Assembly: GCA_964017065.1 (NCBI GenBank)
Contig: OZ024789.1
Span: 3,344,657-3,408,656 of the forward strand
DNA from: Haliclona indistincta
Lineage: Eukaryota; Porifera; Demospongiae; Haplosclerida; Chalinidae
DNA length: 64,000 nucleotides
Direction: 5' to 3'
Shown in pieces: positions 47,105 through 57,877 of this stretch (positions are counted from its first letter, which is position 1; each line of letters starts with the position of its first letter). The translations under genes were made by a program, and so were the position numbers. Below the pieces are notes generated by a model. That model saw only the letters and a program-made list of their open reading frames with translations, was not told where the DNA came from and did not search any database.

Positions 47105-48260
47105 TGGTGGCAGCGGCGGTGCACTCGGCTCACCCGGTGCAATTTTGAATTTTGCAGTTCGCTAATATAAGTGCTCTCGGCTCTCCCGGAGCAACTGAAT
47201 CAGACTCAGTGCCGAACCTCTACCCTACTGCGGAGTGACCAGTGGCGGCGGTGATCCAGTCTACTGCGGATACCAGTGCTGCGGACCAGTGCGGTGATCC
47301 AGTCTACTGCGGATACCAGTGCTGCGGAGAGGAGAATCCACGATGGATGCACGAGTTACGCCACCTGAAGCCTTCAATTTTCGACGCCCGGAGGAGTGGA
47401 CGAGATGGAAACGTCGCTTCGACCGCTACAGAGTTGTCTCGGAACTCAACCCTAAAGAGGATGCAGCCCAGATTAATACTCTGATTTACTGTATGGGAGA
47501 CGATGCGGAGGACATCCTTGCCTCATTCAACCTTTCAGAAGATGATGCAAAGAAGTACGGAACAGTTGAAACAAAGTTCAACGACCACTTCAACCCAAGA
47601 AAGAATGTTATCTTTGAAAGAGCTAAATTCAACTCACGGAAGCAAGAGGAGGGAGAACCTGTCGACGCCTTCATCACAGCATTGTACAAACTTTCAGAAC
47701 ATTGCAATTACGGAGAACTGAGGAACGAGATGATCAGAGACAGAATAGTAGTAGGAATTCGAGATGCGCGGCTCTCAGAAAGGCTACAACTCGATCACAA
47801 AACTCACCCTGGACGACGCTGTTACAGCAGTACTTCAGTCAGAACAAGTGAAACAGCAGCAGACTGTTCTCAGAGGAACTGAAGTCAAACCAGAAATACC
47901 AATCGGTGCGGTACAAAAAGGACACAAGTACAGACAACAAGCTGATGAGCAGCAGAACGAACCTAATAAATCTGAGAAATGCAACAAGTGTGGAAAAGCA
48001 CCTGGACACAGCAGAGAGCGATGCCCAGCGAAAGATGCTATTTGCCACAAATGCAAGAAGAGAGGACATTTTCAAACAGTCTGCCACTCAGCTAAAGTGA
48101 GTGGAGTTGACACTGAAGAAGAAAAACCAGCTTGAAGCGCGTCGATCTATTGTTCGACAGTGGAGATAGCAGCCACAGACGCTTCATGTATTATTTCCCC
48201 CATACTGTTATGTAAATCGCTGTAGTTATAAACTCTAGTTATTAATAAAACACACGTTGC
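47105..48260 (+). pseudogene. Gypsy-type retrotransposon leader and gag remnant
   Basis: TGGTGGCAGCGGCGG at 47105 resembles a primer-binding site next to an LTR end (ACTACA). A 46-bp unit is duplicated at about 47240-47330. Gag starts at ATG 47343 (MDARVTPPEAFNF) and includes WTRWKRRFDRYRV. The frame shifts by one extra A in the run near 47800 (LQLDHK into LTLDDAVTAV), and two CCHC knuckles follow (CNKCGKAPGHSRERC, CHKCKKRGHFQTVC). The frame ends at 48135 without protease or polymerase. The downstream 48136-48260 has no further domain and may contain LTR sequence. The full 5' LTR is missing because repeat C abuts at 47041. Confidence 0.8.
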
Positions 48261-49319
48261 GTGGGTGTTGAATATTAACTAAGTGCACCACCACCTTAAA
48301 TAGTTTATGCGTCCCGCATTTTAGAATGGTTCCGGTTAAGTACAGGAGGAATGCCGCATACTTAATATTCATAATACAATTAACCACACCCACTCTTGAA
48401 TGAATATTGGTTATCTTTCCCGCGCGACCCGCGAAATCTGATCTCTCGTAGCTGTACAGTCTTCTAGCGCTAGCTAGATCTAAGACCACAATGTCTGCCA
48501 GTCTTGGAAAGAAGATTAGCACGAGTCCATAGCCAACAATGAATCAGACGCTGCCGGTAAGACCGATTGATCAGCTGCTGCTATTATAAATTGTAATATT
48601 AGGAATAAAACTGCTGGGTAGATGCACTGGTTACAGAATATTGTCGATTGAAAATGTCTCACAAGGGAGAGAAGGCAACATCTTGTCGAGATTGCTTTGA
48701 GAGAGATGTCTCCGTGAGTACTTGCCGCCTAACTCATGGTCATTGTGGTCGAAGAGTACCTACTAGTTATGAAGCAATTGGGCAAGAGCTTGATCTTCCA
48801 CAGTGTGTCAGTGATCTCCAAAGTGTTACTGTTTTTTATTCCGAAAACTGTGTGACAGGGTATGTGATTACTCAGAAGAGGCGTGGGAGGAATGGATGAA
48901 AAAATTTACAAGTCAGAGTGTTAGTGTCGACTCTGTTATCCGTGAACTTTTGCCGATAAGCATGTGCCCATAGCTGCATGTGAGAAAGAAAATTTAAATT
49001 AATAACTTTGACCGAGACTTTATAGTGTTGCACGTGTATAATATGCAGTTATACATTCAACGTTTATTAACTGCTAGAAACCAAGCATAATAATGGATAC
49101 TTCTTTAATCAATGATACAAACCATAGTAGCTACATGACGGTGTGCCTATACAATTTACATAACATTCTTACTTGATGACATGACATCCATTCAGAATTC
49201 ATGTACACTTGAAGCTTTTGTTTCCAACATACCAGGGTTGACTCTCAATGTCTCGCCATTTCTCATCCAACTAGAATGAACACAATAATATTATTTATTA
49301 TTGTGATACATAGTAATAA

Positions 49320-49709
49320 TTATAATGTATAGACATGTAAAACAGAGTGGTACAATGTACCTGTAATTGCATATGCAAAGTCTTTTACGTATCTCAGAAC
49401 AGACTCCTTATCAGAATTTGAAACTTCATTAGCACCTTTGTTGACCCAATGTTCCCATGCTTGTGCTCTGTGAAAGTCGCAGAGCAATCGGAAACAGGAC
49501 GGAAATAGACTCCCAATAGCTCCTAGCTCGACACTACTTTTATCTGTCATAAAGAACTATGGAGACCAATTGCTATTCCACTCTTTTACAATCCGTAGAC
49601 CCTCTGAGACAAGTAAAGGTACAACCCTTCCACTCCCAATAGATGTTTTCATAGTGGCAAAGAAGCAAGAGAAGCCATATTTGGTAGTACGATAGATGTT
49701 GTCCATCAT
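49320..49709 (-). pseudogene. MULE-type transposase fragment
   Basis: The minus-strand frame reads FFMTDKSSVELGAI, then LLCDFHRAQAWEHWV. This is a spacing I associate with MULE-domain transposases (catalytic-core D followed by CDFHRxQAW). Upstream in the same frame, VKEWNSNWSP is followed by TAG, so there is a nonsense codon or an intron. The N-terminal part is cut by the MITE at 49718. Its place inside long TIRs supports a Mutator-like element. Confidence 0.65.
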
Positions 49710-49717
49710 AGTAATCA

Positions 49718-50238
49718 CTTGTCTCATCCCCAGACCTCTCTCCCTTCTGCTATGCTTGGGAGGGTCTGGTTAAATGAAGGCAAATTCCTGGTTCAATGAC
49801 GTAATTGTCACGCGCGAAATCATGTGCACAACAATTAGCTACCTGGTCTTCCATCAAGCTTCAAAGGACACACAACTATAACTATGCTAGATTTACTGTT
49901 ACGAAGCAAGTTGAAGATACTTAGTAGGACTAGGTAACAAAGAGACTTCCCAGCACCTGTGGGAAGAGAAACAAACCTGCCGCAAAATTGACCACGACTT
50001 GCTACTCAGCCGACAAACACGAATATCCAAGCTGTTCAGCGCTCTTCGATATTGATTCCATGATAGCATTCCTTGGGTAAGCCATGATCAATGTCGCATG
50101 CAGGTCATGAGAATTTTGGGAAATACTGCAATCTGATGGTATTTGAGAATGAAACGTCACGGAACCAGGAATTTGCCTTCATTTAACCAGACCCTCTCCC
50201 AAGCATAGCGGAAGGGGTGTGGTCTGGGGACGAGACTA
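49718..50238. mobile_element. MITE with 8-bp target duplication, nested in the Mutator-like element
   Basis: The inverted ends (right-end reading TAGTCTCGTCCCCAGACC, the left with a few mismatches) extend about 80 bp, past GGTCTGGTTAAATGAAGGC. AGTAATCA flanks both sides (49710-49717 and 50239-50246). An 8-bp duplication suggests the hAT superfamily. Confidence 0.75.
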
Positions 50239-50831
50239 AGTAATCAAAATACCCTGTCACACAGTTTTCAGAGTGAGAAACAGTGACACTTTGGAGATCA
50301 CGGACACACTATGGAAGATCAAACTCTAGCCCAATTGCTTCATAAATAGAAAATAGTAGGTACTCCCCGACCACAATGACCATGAGTCAGGCGGCAAGTA
50401 CTCACGGCAACACCTCTCTCAAAGCAATCTCGACAAGATGTTGCCTTCTCTCCCTTGCGAGACATTTTCAATCAACAATATTCTGTACTCCTCTTTCTTT
50501 TCAGGCAACCAGTGCATCTACCCAGCAGTTTTATTCCTATTTAGATTATTAATATATAAATTTGTTATGGCAGCAGCTGATCAATCGGTCTTACCGGCAG
50601 CGTCTGATTCATTGTTGGCTATGGACTCGTGCTAATCTTCTTTCCAAGACTGGCAGACATTGTGGTCTTAGATCTAGCTAGCGCTAGAAGACTGTACAGC
50701 TCGAGCTACCAGAGATCAGATTTCGCGGGTCGCGCGGGAAAGATAACCAATATTCATTCAAGAGTGGGTGTGGTTAATTGTATTATGAATATTAAGTATG
50801 CGGCATTCCTAACCGGAACCTAACCGGAACC

Positions 50832-52066
50832 CTTTCGAAACTGCTTTGCGCAAATTGATGGTTGCCAAATTGCGTGGCTAGTTTCGAAATTGCGTACGTC
50901 TTGCGCAATTTAGAAACTGTAAGTACACGGTACTCAGTAGCTTTAGTCTACAGAAACTTTGCCTCTGCATACTTGGGAGTCCCTATACTCTATGCATACG
51001 CGCGTGCAACTGCTACTGATCATTGGTGAAGTTATATATGCAACACAATTGTCTACAGTGGCATGAATATCTTCCTCTGGAGTGTTAGGATTCATCAATA
51101 ACAAAGTATTCTGCAAAATAATAAGAAAATTACATGTATAGACTTGTGAGATAATTTGTCCATAGTTTATGTACCTCAGGAAGTAATACGTTTAATATAG
51201 GCCATTCGAAAAAATCATCATTGCTGTACTGTTGGACTCCTGTGCTCCTGCAGATGTCTTCCAGTTTTTCAAAGAGACCACATTGCTGTATTACAACATT
51301 ATTTACTATTAGAGTATGATACCATACAAGATCAAAGGCGCCGACAGTGCTCTATATTCCATAGTAGGCACTGCCCATTGTTCAAACAGTGCTCTATTTT
51401 CCAAAACCCATTGTTCTACAGTGCTCTATTTTCCACCGCAGTGCTCTATCTACCAGGTGTTAACATGCCGATATGCAGTGAATTTAATTACAAAATACAT
51501 GCGTTGAAACACAAACAACTTTCATTTTGATAAAACACTAAAACAATGTCGAACAGAGACTATTCAGTGTCTTTAACAGCGATCAAAAGGCCAGAAGAAA
51601 GCTAGATAGGAGGGCCACGCCGTTAGCAATGTAGCCTGGTGACGTCAGGTTTATCCAGGGCGCTACAGCTTCTCAAAGACAGGATGAAACCGGAAAGTAG
51701 CTACATGGCAGCGTAGCAAGTAGCTCGGCGTCACTGCTGATGTACGTTTGATGGATACTTTCATCCACGAGGTTCGGTGAAGTCGTTCCTCACTGATTCA
51801 TGATTCCTTCATAGCTTTAGCCCACTGGTAGTGGTAGTTAGATAAATAAGACACGTCTTCTTTTCTGGTGTTGAATTCTCTGCTCCTATCATATTACCAA
51901 GTCGAAATCACAGCGCTCTCGTCCACAGCTACCTTCCACCATGTGCTCGTGTAACGATTTCCGTAAAATTCCGTAAATTCCCATAATGGTAGCGTTTATA
52001 CTGGACTGTCTTCGGCCTGCTAGCAGTATCCCTTATGGTAATTGTACAAGGTCACACTCTAAACCT
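50832..52066. other. Intergenic, short degenerate repeats
   Basis: Four CAGTGCTCTATWTTCCA-like units occur at about 51345-51455. The same GTGCTCTA word is prominent in the hairpin at 52067. No supported gene. Confidence 0.45.
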
Positions 52067-52225
52067 GTTAAAGCACCGCTCTTCTCGTGCTCTACGCAAT
52101 ATAATAGCACTCGGGTCGTGTCTCGAGACAAATAGAGCACTCGCCTTCGGCTCGTGCTCTATTTGCCTCTCGCCACGCCCCTCGTGCTATTATATTGCGT
52201 AGAGCATTCGGAGCGGTGCTTTAAC
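52067..52225. repeat. 159-bp hairpin element
   Basis: GTTAAAGCACCGCT...ATAATAGCAC pairs with GTGCTATTATATTGCG... to GTGCTTTAAC at the other end (arms of about 45 bp). Inside are GTCTCGAGAC and GCCTTCGGC sub-palindromes and repeated TAGAGCAC/GTGCTCTA words. No ORF. Confidence 0.85.
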
Positions 52226-53513
52226 TAGTACATAATATTACTATGAGTCACAAACGAGCATGTATGTCTCACCAGATTGTGTAGTACTAGTAGCCTTACA
52301 CGAGTCGTTAGAGAACTTCTCTCGACAAAACTGCCTGTTAGAATCGATCACGGTGCGTGTTGATGCTGGCATCCCGGCATGACCTTCGCGTATCGATCAG
52401 TCAATGACAAGTATTTGTAATCGATCAGTCAATGACAATGTTTTCTGTGCTAGTCAATAGCCACAAGCATGTATGGATCTGCATAGTATTTTTAATTTGG
52501 AATTTTATTTTATTTTACATACTCACGTCACATTTCACAGTGAGTGAATGAATGTAGCTTTTAACCCTTTAACCACTATAATTGTTATCAAAAGGCAACA
52601 TAACTGCTTTAGACATCATAACTAGTGTATAAAGTGTCCTAAAAATCTAGCTTATTTGCAAAATACGACTTTATCTGGAAAATTCCACTGTTTTTCGGCA
52701 CGCCCTCCCCACTAAAAATGTATAGCACGGGAGAATTTTAAAGGGGGTGTTCTTTTGTTAACCCATAGTTCGAAGGGGCGCCCCTCACCGCTATTGGCAT
52801 TTTTAGAGCTTCAGGGTGGCCGGAAATGCATACTTTGGCATAGAATATGGTCTAAACAAGGATGCTTGCTCACCTGGTCATCAGATTTTTGTATCAGTCA
52901 CCAGGGCTACATAAAGACCAAAATTAGCCAAAAAATGATGAGGTTACAGCACTCAAGTGGCTTCAGTTCCGAAGTGGGAGTGGCTAACTCGGAATTTAGT
53001 ACGTGGTGGTGAACATTGACATGCCAGGTAAAAAAACAGTGTTAGTTTGGAACGATTAGCGTACGGCATAATCATGTAGTAAAAACTTGGAAAACTTAGA
53101 ACAGATGAAATTTTGGGCAAAATAATTCAGTAACTAATGGGTTAACTTGTGCTTAGGTGGGTGTGTCTCAGTGATCTCGTGGTATCTCATATTTGTTGTA
53201 GTGATTGTTTGCTGTATGCTCTTCTGGGTCAATGGTGGAGAGCAAGAGACTGTTTGATGTGTATTTCAGAAAGGAATGCTATAGTAGGTATACTTTCTAG
53301 CTACCGAACTAAAATTTGAAAGTGGAAGCTCTAAGCTGAAAGTGGACATACTACGACAGTGTGTTGATGCTGCTGTATTGGTAACACTGCGCATTTCAAG
53401 TTTGGTTTTTGGCAGGTGCTTTGTCCTTGGGGACCTGTGATAATAGCCAGTGTTTAAATAATTTACTTTCAGTTCTTTTTTAGTATTGTACACATTTAAC
53501 AAACCCATGTATT
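52226..53513. other. Intergenic upstream of copy 10
   Basis: No gene supported up to 53260. 53266-53513 is duplicated upstream of copy 11 (55817-56022), so the duplication that made copies 10 and 11 included at least 250 bp of 5' flank. Confidence 0.5.
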
Positions 53514-55211
53514 ATGTACAAGGTAAAAACTTGCACAGTGTTGTTTTATGCGCTAAATGCAGTGCTTCTGAAGGCATTCATCATTACTTGTACCATGGAT
53601 TTTCGAAAACCATCATCGTCTTGTTACAAGCACTGGGATCGATCCTTTCGTTCATGCTGTAGGAAGGAATTATTGCTTTTACTTGTGTGGCAAGTATTTT
53701 TTTCTTTCTCCAGTAATCTGTTACTGTCTTGTGCAGCCATTTTGCATTTCACTTCACCATGGGTTATAACTGGATCGGAATTCTTTTCAGGAGTTTTTGC
53801 TCCTCTCATTGGCTGGCTTGCTGACGTTAAAATTGGACGATATAAAACTATCAAATTTGGTTCTATAGTCTCATTTTCTGGAAGCATATTTTTCTACTTT
53901 GCATTATTTACTGGAGGTATTTCTACTCTAAGCGAATGGCTTTTTTCACTGGCAATTGTGCTAGTGACTTTTGGAAATGCTGCTTTTACAGTTGCTATTA
54001 TTCCTTTCTTTACTGATCAGATGATCGGCGCCTCAACAGATGAGCTTAGTTCACTGATCTGTTGGTATGTCTGGGCAAATAATTTTGGATTTGGATTGTC
54101 TTTTACGATTACTTATATGGCTGTAGTTCCCTACATCAATGTTATTGGTGTAGGAGTTGCTGGTATTTTCGCAATATGCCTTGCTGCAATTATTGTAAGT
54201 GATTGCATGTGTCAGCAATGGTTGGACAAGACTCATAAGGTCACTAATCCCATCAAGCTCATCATACAGGTACTCAACTACACCAGGAAGCACAAATACC
54301 CTGAGAGACGCAGTGCCTTCACCTATATCGATGAGGAACAACCAGCTCGAATAGACTTTGGTAAGGATAAGTTTGGTGGACCCTTTATCGAAGAGGAGGT
54401 AGAGGATGTCAAGTTAGTTATGAGACTACTCCCTTTGTTGATATGCTTAAGTATTGCTACAGGTATTGCTAATATGAGTCCCATTAGCCTAGTGATCGAC
54501 CTTGAGTACCGAGATATTGTATTGAATATTGGAATGAAATCATGGCTGTTTCCTATACTGCTTATTCCAATTCATCAATTCTTGATAAACCCTTGCTTTC
54601 AAAAATATTTTCCTAACATGCTGAACTGCATTACTGCTGGTTTGTTGTTGCATCTAGTTGGATACACAATGCTAGTGATGCCAGGCATATGGGGAGTCAT
54701 TGTGTCTAATGACACACACAGATATCTTTCCTGCATCGAAGTGCCACCAAGAGCAGCTATGTGGCCTGACTACTATATCCCATGGTATTGGAAGCTGGCT
54801 CCATTCCTTGTTTATGGCACTGGAAGGACGGTGCTTTATGTTGTTTTCCTTAACTTTTTGATTGCACAAATACCGGAGAAGATGAAAGGCCTTGGAATTG
54901 GCTTAATGTTTGCTATTTCTAGCTTAACTACACTTATTGTATCAGAATGGGAAAGGCACTGTATGTTTACTGTATGTTATGATGTGTCAACAGTGGTGTT
55001 GTTTGCATTACTTTTTGTGATAGTTGATGTACTCTCTAAACGCTACAAGCTACGAGAGAGGAATAGAGTGATCAACTTACATTTCATAGCAGAGGAACAC
55101 TATGAGAGGTACCTGGACCAAGAGGAAGAATTTTTGCGTGAAAACCCACAGTACAGAGACACAATTAGTTCAGAATCTTCTAGTGAAGACACTTCATGCA
55201 GCAGTGACTAA
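53514..55211 (+). CDS. SLC15/POT-like membrane protein, copy 10 (divergent subgroup, intact)
   Basis: Single exon, 565 aa from ATG 53514, or 538 aa from ATG 53595 (MDFRKPSSSCYKHW). The N-terminal extension stays open and near-identical in copy 11, so the longer start cannot be excluded. The signature loop is GWLADVKIGRYKTIKFG, closer to the classic POT form than the main array. DQMIGASTDELSSLICWYVW, the central loop (CQQWLDKTHKVTNPIKLI to FGKDKFGGPFIEEEVEDVK) and AQIPEKMKGLGIG are all present. The tail SKRYKLRERNRVINL to YLDQEEEF carries an extra Ser/Glu/Asp-rich end (SSESSSEDTSCSSD). It also lacks ExxER in helix 1. Confidence 0.9.
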   Translation: MYKVKTCTVLFYALNAVLLKAFIITCTMDFRKPSSSCYKHWDRSFRSCCRKELLLLLVWQVFFSFSSNLLLSCAAILHFTSPWVITGSEFFSGVFAPLIGWLADVKIGRYKTIKFGSIVSFSGSIFFYFALFTGGISTLSEWLFSLAIVLVTFGNAAFTVAIIPFFTDQMIGASTDELSSLICWYVWANNFGFGLSFTITYMAVVPYINVIGVGVAGIFAICLAAIIVSDCMCQQWLDKTHKVTNPIKLIIQVLNYTRKHKYPERRSAFTYIDEEQPARIDFGKDKFGGPFIEEEVEDVKLVMRLLPLLICLSIATGIANMSPISLVIDLEYRDIVLNIGMKSWLFPILLIPIHQFLINPCFQKYFPNMLNCITAGLLLHLVGYTMLVMPGIWGVIVSNDTHRYLSCIEVPPRAAMWPDYYIPWYWKLAPFLVYGTGRTVLYVVFLNFLIAQIPEKMKGLGIGLMFAISSLTTLIVSEWERHCMFTVCYDVSTVVLFALLFVIVDVLSKRYKLRERNRVINLHFIAEEHYERYLDQEEEFLRENPQYRDTISSESSSEDTSCSSD

Positions 55212-55324
55212 GAAAATTTGCTTAAAATTCAGAACATGTAAAAGTCATAACATAATCAGAACATGTAAAAGTCATAACATAATTAAAGTTTGTAGCAAAA
55301 TTAATTATTACTCAAAAAATACTG

Positions 55325-55700
55325 TTTTATAATGAGGAGGTGTACCATAATGTTATGAATACTCCATCGACATAGTTACCACTCAATGGCTCATTAGGGT
55401 CTTGGTCTGCATTACCAAATGCATCTGGTGTAAAATATGAGTATCCTCGAGACACTTTTGAGTAGGTGATTCAGATGGAAGAGCAACACAATCATTGCAA
55501 TCTCTGATGCAAAAGCTTACATTGTTTACTGTCGTAATGTTGAAGTTAGTTGGGAACTGACTTGATGTGTCAGTCATGTTAAGATACACCACTCTTGTCC
55601 ATCTTTCCTCTCCTGCACAGTTGGTCCCCTCAATGTTACAGTAGACCTGCACCTGATTATACTGCAGTTCCAATAGCTTAGTGAATAATGCCGGTCTCAA
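55325..55700 (-). pseudogene. Fragment of a sponge-type Cys-rich (fibrinogen-related-like) domain
   Basis: The minus-strand frame reads VQVYCNIEGTNCAGEERW, TRVVYLNMTDTSSQFP and FCIRDCNDCVALP. After a frame change near 55452 it continues RGYSYFTPDAFGNADQ and GNYVDGVFIT. The VYC...WTRV.YL.MTD ... YVDGV order is what I recall from a lineage-expanded secreted domain in demosponges; family name uncertain. The frame break and lack of neighbours suggest a relic between copies 10 and 11, though single-exon remnants of a larger gene cannot be excluded. Confidence 0.6.
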
Positions 55701-56022
55701 AAATAATAATGGTCATTGACAACTTCCATCGACTATCAGTTCTAACAATAAGTGGATATTTTTCTCTAACTGACCAATCAGATTGTAGTATAACCAGAAC
55801 TTGAAAGTGTATTAATTTAAGCTGAAATTGTATGTATAATGGCATTGTAGCACTGCCAAAATGGTAACACTGTGCATTTCAATACTAATCCAATGACATA
55901 ATTATTATTTTTGGTTTTTGGCAGGTGCTTTGTCTCTGGGGACATGTGATAATAGCCAGTGTTTAAATAATTTGTTTTCAGTTCATTGTTAGTATATTGT
56001 ACACATTTAACAAACACATGTA

Positions 56023-57736
56023 TTGATTTACCTTATGTACAATGTAGAAACTTGCACAGTGTTGTTTTATGCACTAAATGCAGTGCTTCTGAAGGCATTC
56101 ATCATTACTTGTACCATGGATTTTCGAAAACCATCATCGTCTTGTTACAAGCACTGGGATCAATCCTTTCGTTCATGCTGTAGGAAGGAACTATTGCTTT
56201 TACTTGTGTGGCAGGCATTGTTTTCTTTTTCCAGTAGTCTATTGCTGTCTTGTGCAGCCATTTTGCATTTCACTTCACCATGGGTTATAACTGGATCGGA
56301 ATTCTTTTCAGGAGTTTTTGCTCCTTTCATTGGCTGGCTTGCTGATGTTAAAATTGGACGATATAAAACTATCAAATGTGGTTCTATACTCTCATTTTCT
56401 GGAAGCATATTTTTCTACTTTGCATTATTTACAGGAGGTGTTTCTACTCTAAGCGAATGGCTTTTTTCACTGGCAATTGTGCTAGAGACTTTTGGAAATG
56501 CTGCTTTCACAGTTGCTATTATTCCTTTCTTTACTGATCAGATGATCGGCGCCTCAACAGATGAGCTTAGTTCACTAATATGTTGGTACGTCTGGGCAAA
56601 AAATTTTGGATTTGGATTGTCTTTTACGATTGCTTATATGGCTGTAGTTCCTTACATCAATGTTATTGGTGTAGGAGTTGCTGGTATTTTCGCAATTTTC
56701 CTTGCTGCAATTATTGTAAGTGATTGCATGTGTCAGCAGTGGTTGGACAAGACTCATAAGGTCACTAACCCCATCAAGCTCATCATACAGGTACTCAACT
56801 ACACCAGGAAGCACAAATACCCTGAGAGACGTAGTGCCTTCACCTATATCGATGAGGAACAACCAGCTCGAATAGACTTTGGCAAGGATAAGTTTGGTGG
56901 ACCATTTATCGAAGAGGAGGTAGAGGATGTCAAGCTAGTTCTGAGACTACTCCCTTTGTTGATATGTTTAAGTATTGCTGCAGGTATTGCTAATATGAGT
57001 CCCATTAGCCTAGTGATCGACCTTGAGTATCGAGATATTGTATTGAATATTGGAATGAAATCATGGCTGTTTCCTATACTGCTTATTCCAATTCATCAAT
57101 TCTTGATAAACCCTTGCTTTCACAAATATTTTCCTAACATGCTGAACTGCATTACTGCTGGTTTGCTGTTGTATCTAGTTGGATACACTATGCTAGTGAT
57201 GCCAGGCATATGGGGAGTCATTGTGTCTAATGACACACACATGCAGATATCTTTCCTGCATCGAAGTGCCACCAAGAGCAGCTATGTGGCCTGACTACTA
57301 TATCCCATGGTATTGGAAGCTGGCTCCATTCCTTATTGATGGCACTGGTAGGACTGTGTTTTATGTCGTTTTTCTTATATTCTTGATTGCACAAATACTG
57401 GAGAAGATGAAAGGCCTTGGAATTGGCTTAATGTTTGCTTTTTCTAACCTAAGTAAACTTATTGTATCAGAGTGGGCAAGGCACATGTCATTCACTGTGT
57501 GTTATGATGTGTTAACAGTGGTGTTGTTTGCATTACTTTTTGTGATAGTTGATGTACTCTCTAAATGCTACAAGCTACGAGAGAGGAACAGAGTGATCAA
57601 CTTCCATGTCATAGTAGAGGAACACTATGAGAGGTACATGGATCAACAGGTAGAATTTTTGCTTGAAAACCCACAGTACAGAGACACAATTAGTTCAGAA
57701 TCTTCTAGTGAAGACACTTCATGCAGCAGTGACTAG
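56023..57736 (+). pseudogene. SLC15/POT-like copy 11 (4-bp frameshift)
   Basis: Very close to copy 10 along its length and flanks. Four extra bases at about 57242-57245 (TGCA or a rotation, within ACACACATGCAGATATC) shift the frame after IVSNDTH. The remainder, with IPWYWKLAPF, AQILEKMKGLGIG and the tail with the SSESSSEDTSCSSD end, is intact to 57736 in the second frame. Some tail residues differ (SKCYKLRERNRVINF; MDQQVEFLLENP), so it may have been relaxed for some time. Confidence 0.85.
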
Positions 57737-57877
57737 GAACATTTGGTTTAAAACTTAATGCAGAAACTTTAAAAGTCATAACATAATTGAAGTTTGCACT
57801 TCCATAAAATGCCGTTTGTTGCAAAATATTATTGTGTTTAAATCAGTAAATGAGTTAAAATGAAAGGGTTCATTAAA

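Larger units (their letters stand above)
48328..50831. mobile_element. Mutator-like element with TIRs of about 0.55 kb
   Basis: The left arm 48328-48880 begins GGTTCCGGTTA, and the right arm 50250-50831 ends with TAACCGGAACC (twice, GGAACC-TAACCGGAACC). The arms are collinear reverse complements with small indels. Between them lie a transposase fragment and a nested MITE. An ORF of 83 codons in the left arm (48648-48899) has no recognisable domain. Flanking 9-bp duplications were not evident. Confidence 0.75.

Noticed and set aside
48648..48899. 83-codon ORF in the Mutator-like left arm as a gene
   Set aside because: No domain recognised; its reverse copy in the other arm is broken, as expected for TIR sequence.
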